A stretch of 64,000 bases of DNA from 0-14-0-80-60-11 sp049322355 (GTDB taxonomy: Bacteria; Desulfobacterota; Desulfobaccia; Desulfobaccales; 0-14-0-80-60-11). Shown one piece after another: positions 19,724-28,993 of the stretch. The notes below the pieces were generated by a model. It saw nothing but the letters and a program-made list of their open reading frames with translations. It ran no database searches and was not told the DNA's origin. Positions within the stretch are counted from its first letter, which is position 1, and every line of letters begins with the position of its first letter. The position numbers and the translations under genes are program-made. The DNA lies in the NCBI GenBank assembly GCA_049322355.1, contig JBMORG010000003.1, forward strand, positions 1 to 64,000. Reading direction: 5' to 3'.

Positions 19724-20191
19724 TTGGAGGTGAAGATAAACGGGGTAATTTGTTCCCCCTTGCTGGTTTATCCCGATCATCGGGGATGGTTGGCGGAAAT
19801 TTTTCGCCAGGATGAAGTGGCGGCGGAACATTTACCAGTGATGGCTTATGTGTCAGTCACCAATCCGGGGATAGGCCGGGGACCCCATGCCCATCGGGAT
19901 CAGACCGATCTTTTTTGTTTTTATGGGCCGGGAGATTTTCGGGTGGTCCTTTGGGATAACCGGCCGGACAGCCCTACCTTTGGAGTGCGCCAGGATTTCC
20001 TCCTGGGAGAATCCAATCCCGCGGTGCTTATTGTCCCTCCGGGAGTGGTCCACGGTTATAAAAATGTGAGTGGCCGTCCCGGTTTTGTCTGTAACTTCGC
20101 AAACCGTCTATATCGGGGCGCCGGACGGGTAGAGGCCGTGGACGAGATTCGGTATGAGGACAATCCAGGCTCCCCGTTTCGGCTGGATTGA
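19724..20191 (+). CDS. dTDP-4-dehydrorhamnose 3,5-epimerase-related cupin
   Basis: 155 residues, shorter than the usual 180-190 of RfbC. It has YPDHRGWLAEIFRQDE, a histidine-rich GRGPHAHRDQTDLFCF in place of the usual RGLHFQ block, SPTFGVRQDFLLGE and PPGVVHGYKNVSG. It is therefore an RfbC-related sugar epimerase/isomerase of the cupin fold, perhaps with a modified substrate. The start is TTG at 19724 with AGAGGGA upstream; a GTG six bases further lies too close to GGAGG. It leads an operon with rfbD and rfbB. Confidence 0.8.
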   Translation: MEVKINGVICSPLLVYPDHRGWLAEIFRQDEVAAEHLPVMAYVSVTNPGIGRGPHAHRDQTDLFCFYGPGDFRVVLWDNRPDSPTFGVRQDFLLGESNPAVLIVPPGVVHGYKNVSGRPGFVCNFANRLYRGAGRVEAVDEIRYEDNPGSPFRLD

Positions 20192-20216
20192 GACGGTAAT
20201 CGGGAGGGAGAGTAGG

Positions 20217-21083
20217 GTGCCAGGGAAGCTCCTGATTACCGGAGCGGCAGGACAGTTGGGGCAGGCTCTGATTAAGTGCGCCGGGGGAGAGGGCTGGGAG
20301 GTAGTGGCCACGGATGTCCTGGAACTGGACATCACTGATCCCCAGGCAGTATGGCGGGAGCTGAGCCGGCAACGTCCGGAGGTGGTGATTAATGCCGCCG
20401 CAGCCACCCAAGTGGACGCGCTGGAATCGGATCCGGATAAGGCCCTCAAGGTCAACAGCTTTGGGCCCCGGAACCTGGCGGTGGCCTGCCGACGCCTGGG
20501 TCTAAAGTTAATTCACATATCCACCGATTATGTCTTTGACGGGGCCAAACCGGATCCTTACGTGGAATGGGACCCAACCGGCCCCCTATCGGTCTATGGC
20601 CGTAGCAAGCTTCTGGGAGAAGAGTGGGTGCGGCAGCAGAGCCCCGATCATTTTATCGTGCGCACGGCCTGGCTCTACGGAGTTGCCGGCCCCAATTTCG
20701 TTACGGCCATTCTGGCCCAAGGCCGAAAACTGGGCACGGCGGGAGAGCTAAAAGTGGTAAAGGATCAGCGGGGAACTCCCACCAGCGCCCTGGCCCTGGC
20801 ACCCCAGCTCATGGCGCTGGCTCGGACCGAGGCCTTTGGCACCTACCACGCCACCTGCCAGGGAGAGACTACCTGGTATGGATTTGCGTGTTTGATTTTA
20901 CAGACGGCCGGCATTGAGGTGGGGATAAGCCCATGTAGCACAGCGGATTTTCCCCGTCCTGCCCCCCGCCCAGCCAACTCGGTACTGGATAACCGGCTGC
21001 TTAAGGTGGCGGGACTGGACTGCATGCCTTCCTGGGAGGCGGCCTTCCAGGAGTTCTGGGAAGCTAACGGGGACTATTTATGA
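20217..21083 (+). CDS. rfbD: dTDP-4-dehydrorhamnose reductase
   Basis: 288 residues, an extended short-chain dehydrogenase. It has the N-terminal NAD(P) loop LLITGAAGQLGQAL, INAAAATQVDALE, ISTDYVFDGAKPDPYVEWDPTGPLSVYGRSKLLGE with the catalytic YxxxK, and VRTAWLYG. It reduces dTDP-4-dehydro-6-deoxy-L-mannose to dTDP-L-rhamnose. I chose the GTG at 20217, preceded by GGGAGGG, over the upstream ATG at 20154 that overlaps the previous gene. It overlaps rfbB by ATGA. Together with rfbB it feeds rhamnose into surface polysaccharide. Confidence 0.93.
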   Translation: MPGKLLITGAAGQLGQALIKCAGGEGWEVVATDVLELDITDPQAVWRELSRQRPEVVINAAAATQVDALESDPDKALKVNSFGPRNLAVACRRLGLKLIHISTDYVFDGAKPDPYVEWDPTGPLSVYGRSKLLGEEWVRQQSPDHFIVRTAWLYGVAGPNFVTAILAQGRKLGTAGELKVVKDQRGTPTSALALAPQLMALARTEAFGTYHATCQGETTWYGFACLILQTAGIEVGISPCSTADFPRPAPRPANSVLDNRLLKVAGLDCMPSWEAAFQEFWEANGDYL

Positions 21084-22156
21084 GTTGGGTCCTGGTAACC
21101 GGGGGTGCCGGGTTTATCGGCTCCAATTTCCTCTATTTTCTGCGGCAACAGCGGCCTGACTGGCACATCCTCAACCTGGACCTTTTGACTTATGCCGGCA
21201 ACCCTGAGAACCTTAGCGATTTTCAAGGCGACGCCAATTATTTTTTTATTCACGGGGATGTGGCTGACCTGAACCTGGTCCAGGACCTGTTTGCCCGGTT
21301 CCCCATCACCCGGGTGGTGCACTTTGCGGCGGAATCCCATGTGGACCGGTCAATTTTAGACCCCGGCATATTTGTGCGCACCAACGTCCTGGGGACTTTC
21401 ACCCTGCTGGAAGCCGCCCGTCAGGCCTGGCAAGACCGGGGCGTGGATGAGCCACCCCGATTTTTGCACGTCAGTACTGATGAAGTTTACGGCTCATTGG
21501 GACCCGAGGATAAGCCCACCACCGAGGAGTCGCCATACGCGCCTAGAAGTCCCTATGCCGCGTCCAAGGCCAGCGCCGACTTTCTGGTGCGGTCCTATTT
21601 TTACACCTATAAATTACCGGTCCTGATTACCAACTGTTCCAATAATTACGGGCCTTATCAGTTTCCGGAGAAGCTGATACCTTTTGCGCTCAGCCAGGCC
21701 CTGGAAGGGAAGTCCATCCCCATTTATGGCCAGGGTGGCAATGTTCGGGACTGGCTTTTTGTGGAAGACCATTGCCGGGCGTTGCTCAAAGTGTTGGAGC
21801 AGGGGCGGGTGGGGGAAACCTATAACATCGGCGGCTGCCAGGAGGTTCCCAATCTTGACTTAGTGCGTCTATTGCTGCGCCTGTTAGGAGAGATGCGCCC
21901 GGACCTGGGAGATCTGAACCGGCTGATTACCTTTGTGGCGGACCGTCCCGGCCACGATTGGCGGTACGCCTTGAATATCGGCAAAATCGAGTGCGAGTTG
22001 GATTGGCGGCCCCAGGTAGCCCTGGAAGAGGGATTGAGGCAGACGGTGGCCTGGTATCTTGACCATCAGGAGTGGCTGGAGCGGGTGCGGTCCCAGGCGT
22101 ACCGGGCCTTTCTGAAGGAACAGTACGGCGAGGCGTTGTCGGGTCCGAGTGGCTGA
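21080..22156 (+). CDS. rfbB: dTDP-glucose 4,6-dehydratase
   Basis: 358 residues with TGGAGFIGSNFLYF (NAD loop), HFAAESHVDRSI, FLHVSTDEVYGSLG, the catalytic YAASKA motif, TNCSNNYGPYQFPEKLIP and VRDWLFVEDHCRAL. It converts dTDP-glucose to dTDP-4-dehydro-6-deoxyglucose. Its start overlaps the rfbD stop. The thymidylyltransferase gene rfbA is not in this window, so the nucleotide-sugar donor must come from a gene elsewhere. Confidence 0.97.
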   Translation: MSWVLVTGGAGFIGSNFLYFLRQQRPDWHILNLDLLTYAGNPENLSDFQGDANYFFIHGDVADLNLVQDLFARFPITRVVHFAAESHVDRSILDPGIFVRTNVLGTFTLLEAARQAWQDRGVDEPPRFLHVSTDEVYGSLGPEDKPTTEESPYAPRSPYAASKASADFLVRSYFYTYKLPVLITNCSNNYGPYQFPEKLIPFALSQALEGKSIPIYGQGGNVRDWLFVEDHCRALLKVLEQGRVGETYNIGGCQEVPNLDLVRLLLRLLGEMRPDLGDLNRLITFVADRPGHDWRYALNIGKIECELDWRPQVALEEGLRQTVAWYLDHQEWLERVRSQAYRAFLKEQYGEALSGPSG

Positions 22157-22470
22157 TATGCTTGGTGAGCCATATCCTTGAGGCCTGCAGGAACACCCTG
22201 ATGGGAAAATTATTTCTTGGGAAAACCGGGATTGACTTTCCTCTCAATTTAACCTCATTCCCTGAGGGGCCAGGGGAAGGGAAATCTTTACTTGTTGCTT
22301 TATGGAGAGTGTAACGAATTCAGAGAAGAACAAATAATGAAGCAGAAATATTACCGACCATAGGTTGGAAAATTTGTTATAAGGGATTAAGGTCTTTTTA
22401 ATGCCCGAACAAGACCACGAGGCTGCGGCTGGGATGCATTAGGCTTGGGACCCGGAAAAGGCCGAGGATC
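22157..22470. other. intergenic gap
   Basis: The 314 bases after rfbB hold only short frames and no clear terminator. The last 100 bases are moderately AT-rich and probably carry the promoter of the sensor kinase. Nothing else is recognised. Confidence 0.5.
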
Positions 22471-24495
22471 ATGTATAAACAACCGATTATTCTGGTAGTG
22501 GATGATGAACCTGCCATCCTGGGGGTAGTCAAGGATATCTTGCGTCCCACCGGCTACCTGATAAACACCGCGGCCAACGGGAAGGAAGCGGTGACGGCGC
22601 TCAAGGCGCACCCCTATGATCTGGTCATCACCGATATATTCATGCCTCAGATGGGGGGCATGGAATTGGTGCAGTATCTGCGCCTGCATCATCCCGAGAC
22701 CCTGGTGATTGTATTCACCGGGTTCGCCAGTTATCAGGATGCGGTGGAGGCCGTAAAACTTGGGGCATTTGACTACCTGCCCAAGCCGGTACAACCAGAA
22801 ATCCTGCGCCACGCCGTGGAGCGGGCCCTGGAATATCAGCGGCTGGGCCGATCCCAACGGGAATTGGAGACGGTATTCCAGGGAGCCGAGGCCCTGGGGT
22901 GGCAAGCCCTGGAATTGGTTTCGGACACCCCGGCAGCCACAATCCTGGGGGAGTTACGGGCCCGGGCCTGGCAGCAGGAAGATCTCAAAGAAGTGGGGCA
23001 AACCTTTCTGGAAACTGCCCAGACCTTGCTTCAGGTGACAAATAGCTCCATTTTCCTCTATGATGCCGTCCGGAGCCAATTTACTGGCCTGGCAGCCCTG
23101 GGTCCCAATGTCGAAATCAAGACCGACATTTTAATGGGGTCCGAAGGGATCATGGGGTATGTGGCGACCCATCAACGTCCTTTGCTGGTCCCTGACCTTA
23201 GCCGGGAACCCCAATTTTCCATGATCCCCCGGCGCACTACCTACCAGACCGGCAGCTTCATGATCATCCCCCTCACGGGATATAAATTTTGGGGGGTGAT
23301 CAACCTGGCCGATCGGGAGGACAAAAAGCCCTTCGGAGCCCGGGAGCTCTTTTTGGGTTGGCTGATGGGCCGCTTGTTGGTGGAGATATTGGAGGCCAGG
23401 GAAGCGCCGGAAGAGGCCTCCATCCCATCTTTGACCTCCTGGATAACCAAGGAAATCCCGGTGGGCATGGCAATCCTGGACCAGAATCTCAGCGTGGTTC
23501 GCTCTAACCCGGCCATGGAACGGATGGTGAAATCAGCCAAGGCGGAATTGGCAGGCAGAAACCTCTTCTCCTGCCTGGGCCTGAGCCCCGTGGACCGAGG
23601 CAATCTGGAGATGTCATTCCGACAAGTCCTGACCATCCAGGAACCTCAGGAATTTTCTTCCCTGAAGTCCACGGGAAAGGATAAATCGGTCCGTTATTTG
23701 GGCATCAAAATTCTGCCGGTCCCGGATGACCGTAATACCACCCGTGGGCTGGTTCTGGTGGAGGATGTCACGGAGGCCGAACAACTGAAGCAGCGGCTGC
23801 AACTCTATGAGCATCTGGCCATCATGGGCAAGCTCACTCTGTGTGTGGCCCACGAACTGAACAATCCTCTGGACGGGATCCGGCGCTACCTTTCTCTGGC
23901 CATTCTAAAAAAAGAAGACCCCCAGAGTGTGGAACGTTATCTCGCCGAGGCCCAGAAAGGCCTCCAGAAGATGTCCATGAGCATCAAGTCGTTGATGTTC
24001 TCGGCCAATCCCCTCAAGTCACCGCCTCGGGCCAGCGATACGTTGCTCAACCTGCTCCAGGATGCCATTAAAATTATGATGTTTCAGGCCAGCGATCAGC
24101 GGGTGCAGATCGAATTTAATCCACCACCGGAATTCTCACGGATCGTCTCTGAGTCTGATTTGTATTATGTATTTATCAATATCATTAAAAATGCTCTCCA
24201 AGCCATGCCCCAGGGAGGCCACCTGGAGGTGAACGGCATTTTAAATGAGGACCACATGGAGATTACTTTACAGGACACCGGACCTGGTTTATCGCCCCAG
24301 GAGATGGACCAGATCTTTCAACCGTTTTATTCCACCAAGGACGGAACCCAAGGTTTGGGCTTGGGTTTGCCCATTTGCAAAAAGATTTTGGAACGCTATG
24401 ACGGCAGCTTGTTGGTGGAAAGCCAACCGGGGCGGGGCACTAAAGTCAGATTGCTCCTGCCCTTCACTGACTCGGGAGCATTGCATGGCAAATAA
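22471..24495 (+). CDS. hybrid sensor histidine kinase REC-GAF-PAS-HisKA-HATPase
   Basis: 674 residues. An N-terminal receiver (VVDDEP; phospho-acceptor Asp55 in VITDIFMPQMGG; conserved Lys in YLPKPV) is followed by a GAF domain (about 150-310), a PAS domain (about 320-430), the dimerisation/phospho-acceptor helix LCVAHELNNPLDGIRRYL and an ATPase domain (N box IIKNALQAMPQGG, DTGPGLSP, GLGLGLPICKKI). There is no membrane span, so it is cytoplasmic and probably senses a soluble cue or redox state. The response regulator gene overlaps its end, implying one pathway. An inserted receiver at the N-terminus suggests it is itself controlled by another kinase. Confidence 0.93.
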   Translation: MYKQPIILVVDDEPAILGVVKDILRPTGYLINTAANGKEAVTALKAHPYDLVITDIFMPQMGGMELVQYLRLHHPETLVIVFTGFASYQDAVEAVKLGAFDYLPKPVQPEILRHAVERALEYQRLGRSQRELETVFQGAEALGWQALELVSDTPAATILGELRARAWQQEDLKEVGQTFLETAQTLLQVTNSSIFLYDAVRSQFTGLAALGPNVEIKTDILMGSEGIMGYVATHQRPLLVPDLSREPQFSMIPRRTTYQTGSFMIIPLTGYKFWGVINLADREDKKPFGARELFLGWLMGRLLVEILEAREAPEEASIPSLTSWITKEIPVGMAILDQNLSVVRSNPAMERMVKSAKAELAGRNLFSCLGLSPVDRGNLEMSFRQVLTIQEPQEFSSLKSTGKDKSVRYLGIKILPVPDDRNTTRGLVLVEDVTEAEQLKQRLQLYEHLAIMGKLTLCVAHELNNPLDGIRRYLSLAILKKEDPQSVERYLAEAQKGLQKMSMSIKSLMFSANPLKSPPRASDTLLNLLQDAIKIMMFQASDQRVQIEFNPPPEFSRIVSESDLYYVFINIIKNALQAMPQGGHLEVNGILNEDHMEITLQDTGPGLSPQEMDQIFQPFYSTKDGTQGLGLGLPICKKILERYDGSLLVESQPGRGTKVRLLLPFTDSGALHGK

Positions 24496-25893
24496 AGACC
24501 TCCTGATCGTGGATGACGACAGCCTGGTATGTGAGTCTCTCAAAGAAATGCTTCACTTGGAGGGCTACAGCGTAGATGCGGTTATGGGCGGACCGGACGC
24601 CCTGACCAAAATCAAAAACCAACAATATCAGGTGATCCTCTCGGATATCCAGATGCCGGGCCTTGACGGCATCGAACTTTTTAAGGAATTGAAGGGCCGG
24701 GCCCCCGAGACCACGGTGATTTTTATCACCGGCCATGGGCACATTGCTGGGGCCGTGGAGGCCATCAAACTGGGGGCATATGACTACATCACCAAGCCCA
24801 TCGATGACCTGCGTCTAAAACTACTATCCGTCATGCCCTGGAGAAGAAAAAGCTGCAAGCTTCCTACGACTCCTTGAAACAGCGCCTCAAGCCCTGGACT
24901 CTGGACGATACCATGGTGTTCGGCGATCCCAAGATGGCCCAACTTTTGGAATTGGTCCATACCATCGCGGACACCATGGCCACAGTGCTAATCACGGGGG
25001 AATCGGGCACTGGTAAATCTATGCTGGCCCAGTATATCCACCGGCATTCCCACCGCCGGGAAGGGCCCTTCGTCAAGATCAGCTGTGGTTCATTGTCCGA
25101 GACCCTGCTGGAAAGCGAACTTTTTGGGCACGTGCGGGGCTCCTTTACCGGGGCGATCCGGGATAAAAAAGGGAAATTCGAGGAAGCCCACGGAGGTACC
25201 ATCTTTCTGGACGATATCAACTGCGCTTCTGCCAATCTCCAGATTAAGCTTTTGCGGGTCCTCCAGGAAAAAATCATCGAACGGGTGGGGGGGAACCTCC
25301 CCCTCCAGACGGATGTCCGCATCATCACGGCTACCAACACTTCACTTGAAGATGAGGTGGCCAAGCAGAGTTTTCGGGAAGACTTGTACTACCGCATCAA
25401 TGTGGTTTCATTTACCATTCCGCCCTTGCGGGACCGGCTGAGCGACATCGAACCGTTGGCAAACCATTTTGTTAGTCGTTTCAATAAGATTCACCATAAA
25501 GAAATCAAAGGTATTACCAAGAGTGCTCTGCAATACTGTCTCCAATACCCCTGGCCGGGAAATGTCCGTGAGTTGGAGAATGTCGTTGAGCGGGCGGTGA
25601 TTTTAAGCCCGGGGGAGTTCATTGTGCCGGAATCCCTGCCTCCTAAGATTACCGAAAGCAAGCCAACTCTGTCGAAGGAATCGTTTAAGAACCTGACCCT
25701 GGAAGAGGCTCTGGACCGCGCCGAAAAGCAAATCCTTCTGGAGACTCTGGAATCTTACAGTTGGAATCGCCAGCTCAGCGCCCGCACCCTGGGGATCAGT
25801 CGCACCACTCTCTTCAATAAGATGCGGCGATTTCAATTGGTTGACCCCCGGCGGTCATCGCCGGATAGCCTCGCCGAATCCGCTGCTTCCTAG
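24485..25893 (+). pseudogene. sigma-54 response regulator, frameshifted
   Basis: Frame one (from ATG 24485) encodes a receiver (LLIVDDD, Asp54 in LSDIQMPG, YDYITKPIDD). At about 24821 it slips: CTA AAA CT should continue as ACT ATC CGT CAT GCC in the next frame, which reads TIRHALEKKKLQASYDSLKQ. That frame continues into an AAA+ domain (GESGTGKS; VRGSFTGA as the GAFTGA loop; GGTIFLDDI; R-finger region) and a Fis-type helix-turn-helix (LSARTLGISRTTLFNKM). One base is missing relative to an intact gene, and both halves are otherwise well conserved. It may be a recent mutation, a sequencing error, or less likely frameshifting. The 3' frame also has an ATG at 24874. Confidence 0.85.
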
Positions 25894-26194
25894 TACAAGG
25901 CCAGGCACCGGCTGGCGCGGCGGCAGGGAGCGTCAGAGCAGCAACTTTTTAAAGTCTCCCTATCACCATTGATTCGCTCCCCTGACCATTAAGGGGAGAG
26001 GTCGGCGGCATCTCTTTCTTCCTGGGGCTTTTTGCATATTTAATCAAATTGGTAATCATCTAACGTCCTGTTTCTCTTTCCACATGGTGAGAGGAGAAGG
26101 GGATAGAACTCGGAGCAATAAATGCGGCACGATGGCAGCTATGGGGCTCGCCCTGCATCGTCGTGGTCGGTTAAACACCTGAGCGAGACAAACC
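25894..26194. other. intergenic gap
   Basis: 301 bases with an imperfect CTCCCCTGACCATTAAGGGGAG hairpin at about 25977. No gene or clear promoter is recognised. Confidence 0.5.
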
Positions 26195-27544
26195 ATGAGT
26201 TACGACTTTGATACTTTGAAGAAGTGGGACCGGGATTATCTCTGGCACCCCTTCACTCAGATGCAAGGTTTCCGGGAAGAAGAGCCTCTGATCATCAGCC
26301 GGGGGGAGGGGGTTTATCTTTATGATATCCAGGGCAGGCGCTATCTGGACGGCGTCTCGTCCCTGTGGGCCAATGTCCACGGGCACAGGCGTCCGGAGCT
26401 GGACCTGGCCCTGACGACTCAACTTGCCCAGGTGGCCCATAGCACCTTGTTGGGAATTGCCCATCCCCCGGCCATCCTCCTGGCCCGACGGCTCGTAGAG
26501 GCCGCTCCTCCGGGTCTGGGAAAGGTGTTCTTCTCGGATAACGGCTCCACTGCGGTAGAGGTCGCCCTGAAGGTGGCGTTCCAATTCTGGCGAAACCGGG
26601 GCCAGGAGCGGAAACAGCGCTTCCTGAAACTGAGCGGGGCCTACCACGGTGATACCCTGGGGGCGGTGTCAGTGGGCGGCATCCCCTTATTTCATGAAAT
26701 TTACCGGCCGCTATTGTTCGATACCTTGGAGGCCCCGGCCCCCTATTGCTACCGCTGCCCCCATCAGGAAGATTGCAAGGACCAGTGCCTTAAACGGTTG
26801 GAAGAGTTGGTGGCCACGCACCACGCCGAACTAGCCGCGGTGGTCGTGGAGCCGGTGATGCAGGGCGCGGCGGGAATGATCGCGCAGCCGTCCGGCTACA
26901 TGGCAAAGGTCAGGGAAGTCACCCGGCGCCATAATGTGCTCCTTATTGCCGACGAAGTGGCCGTGGGCTTCGGGCGCACCGGCAAGATGTTCGCCTGCGA
27001 ACATGATGGTGTGAGCCCGGATCTGTTATGTCTGGCCAAGGGGATTACCGGGGGGTATCTGCCCTTGGCTGCGACCCTGGCCACGGACGAGGTCTACGAG
27101 GCTTTTTTGGGGAAATACGAGGAATTCAGAGCGTTTTTCCATGGCCACACCTATACCGGCAATCCTTTGGGAGCCGCGGTGGGTTTAGCCAGCCTGGATA
27201 TTTTCGCGCAAGACCGGGTTTTGGAAGGGCTGCCGGCCAAGATCACGCAGTTAGCGGGGCGGCTGGAGAAAATGACTGAGCATCCCCACGTGGGGGATAT
27301 CCGGCAGCGTGGTCTGATGGTGGGCATCGAACTGGTGGCTGATAAAAGCAGCCGGGATCCCTTGCCATTGGCTCGGCGCACCGGACACCGGGTGATCCTG
27401 GCGGCCCGGAAGCTGGGTGCCATCCTAAGGCCCCTGGGGGATGTCATTGTCCTGATGCCGCCGTTGTGCATTACGCCGGAAGAACTGGGCGACCTTTGCG
27501 ATATTACATTTGAGGCCATTGGTAAGGGCACAAAAGGGTTCTAG
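26195..27544 (+). CDS. bioA: adenosylmethionine-8-amino-7-oxononanoate aminotransferase
   Basis: 449 residues. The N-terminal WHPFTQMQ is a BioA hallmark. DGVSSLWANVHGHRRPELD, FFSDNGSTAVEVALKVAFQFW, YHGDTLGAVSVGG, IADEVAVGFGRTGKMFACEH and the PLP-lysine LAKGITGGYLPLAA follow. A cysteine-bearing insert CYRCPHQEDCKDQC sits at about residues 189-202 and is found in a subset of BioA proteins. It transfers an amino group from S-adenosylmethionine to make 7,8-diaminopelargonate for biotin. No other bio gene is adjacent. Confidence 0.95.
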   Translation: MSYDFDTLKKWDRDYLWHPFTQMQGFREEEPLIISRGEGVYLYDIQGRRYLDGVSSLWANVHGHRRPELDLALTTQLAQVAHSTLLGIAHPPAILLARRLVEAAPPGLGKVFFSDNGSTAVEVALKVAFQFWRNRGQERKQRFLKLSGAYHGDTLGAVSVGGIPLFHEIYRPLLFDTLEAPAPYCYRCPHQEDCKDQCLKRLEELVATHHAELAAVVVEPVMQGAAGMIAQPSGYMAKVREVTRRHNVLLIADEVAVGFGRTGKMFACEHDGVSPDLLCLAKGITGGYLPLAATLATDEVYEAFLGKYEEFRAFFHGHTYTGNPLGAAVGLASLDIFAQDRVLEGLPAKITQLAGRLEKMTEHPHVGDIRQRGLMVGIELVADKSSRDPLPLARRTGHRVILAARKLGAILRPLGDVIVLMPPLCITPEELGDLCDITFEAIGKGTKGF

Positions 27545-27610
27545 ATGACATTGTGAGGCCAGGAAGATTTGCCCTTCTCTGGAACGATACTTTAAGGCGC
27601 GTTTGCCTCT

Positions 27611-28993
27611 CTATGGTTTGCCCTTAGTGTTCTCCCCCTGCCCCTCGGGTGAGGCGGGTTTCTTGGCTGTGGTCGTCAGCCGGCTCATTTCGTCCTGCCA
27701 CTGCCGGAAGGATGCCTGAGGAATCAAGGCCTTCGACAGTTTTTCTTCTACCCGGATGATGACCTTGAGATCGGTTTTGCCTTGGGGCCCCTCCTCATCC
27801 AGGTGAAGCAGGGGTTTTCCAGCCTGGTCCAAGAGTTTCAGCTCATAGACCGGGGATGCTCCCGGAGGCCCAGCCTGGGGCAGGATTTTCGCGGCTTCCA
27901 GCTTCTGGAAATTCAAGAGGGCCATCTCCAGGCGGACAGAGGGTTGCCGGGTGGCTGCCTGATCCGGTCCGGTGATCTCCCAGGAGTTTTTGTCCTTTTT
28001 GGCCGTCCAGGTTTTACCGGGAGGACCCCAAACGACCTGGTACACCTGGCTAATGGCCCCGGACCACAGGCGGCGGTCTTCCAGAGACGCCAGGGCCTTG
28101 GCAATATCCTGGGCCAGGGTAGCTTCTACCAGAACTACTGTCCCCCCGGCGCCTTTACGGGCGTACGCCGCATCGTCTTGGGGCTCCCCCAGGAAAAGGG
28201 TTTGCCTTCCGCCGGGCGTGACCACGGTAATTTCGGTCTGACGCTTGGGGTCAAGTCCCAGGGCCCGCAAATTCTTGGGAGGCGGCTCCAGAAAATTCTT
28301 GGCCCGGGCTACATGCAAGTCCCGCAGGAGTTTATCCACCTTATCGCCCCGCACCTTGAAGTCGGGCCGGCCCACCCAGCGCCAACTCCCTGGCCCGGTC
28401 TTCTCCAACTCCACTGCGGTCTTGCCGGTGGCGATCTTAAGCCCGTTAACTTCATCTGTGATGAAGGCCAGCAAGGATTTATCCCTTAAGGCCAGGAGCT
28501 GCCGATCCAGGGAATCCTTGCTGCCCTGGCTGATCATGAGCAGGCGGGGGTCCTCGCCGGCCCGGGCGTAATAATTTTGGTCCCCCGGAACCTTGGCGCC
28601 AATGGCCAGTTGATGCGGCTTCCCCTGGACAGTAAATTTCACCACCAAGGTGGGCTTATCCAGGCCGAAAGCCTTGCGGTCTTTTTCCTCCCCGAGATCA
28701 CGCTCTTTCCGGAGCCGGGCCAGGGTGGTCAACATGGAATCCACGATGGTCTGATCGGCCTTGGTGTTCAGGGGAGCGGTAAGCCGCCATTCCTTATCCT
28801 GTTTAACCAGGCGCACTTCGTCTTTACCCCGGACCAGACTGAGGTCGCTGATTTCGGATTCTTTGAGGAAAAATACCTGCTTGGCCTGCTCTTCCCGGGA
28901 GGCCTGTTTTTCCTGGCGCCACCGAAGGCCGCCATAAGTTCCGGCCAGAATCAGGAAGATAACCAAATAAGGGATCAATCGGCGGGGGGTCAT
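27611..28993 (-). CDS. DUF4340 domain protein
   Basis: About 460 residues from the ATG at 28993 (MTPRRLIPYLVIFLILAGTYGGL), which overlaps the upstream gene's stop as ATGA. One N-terminal membrane anchor is followed by a large periplasmic part with repeated DUF4340 units (WRLTAPLNTKADQTIVDSMLTTLARL; WRWVGRPDFKVRGDKVDKLLRDL). DUF4340 proteins regularly accompany GldA/GldF/GldG-like ABC transporters, as here. The C-terminus is lysine/glycine-rich. The function of the complex outside gliding bacteria is unknown. Confidence 0.88.
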   Translation of the reverse strand: MTPRRLIPYLVIFLILAGTYGGLRWRQEKQASREEQAKQVFFLKESEISDLSLVRGKDEVRLVKQDKEWRLTAPLNTKADQTIVDSMLTTLARLRKERDLGEEKDRKAFGLDKPTLVVKFTVQGKPHQLAIGAKVPGDQNYYARAGEDPRLLMISQGSKDSLDRQLLALRDKSLLAFITDEVNGLKIATGKTAVELEKTGPGSWRWVGRPDFKVRGDKVDKLLRDLHVARAKNFLEPPPKNLRALGLDPKRQTEITVVTPGGRQTLFLGEPQDDAAYARKGAGGTVVLVEATLAQDIAKALASLEDRRLWSGAISQVYQVVWGPPGKTWTAKKDKNSWEITGPDQAATRQPSVRLEMALLNFQKLEAAKILPQAGPPGASPVYELKLLDQAGKPLLHLDEEGPQGKTDLKVIIRVEEKLSKALIPQASFRQWQDEMSRLTTTAKKPASPEGQGENTKGKP

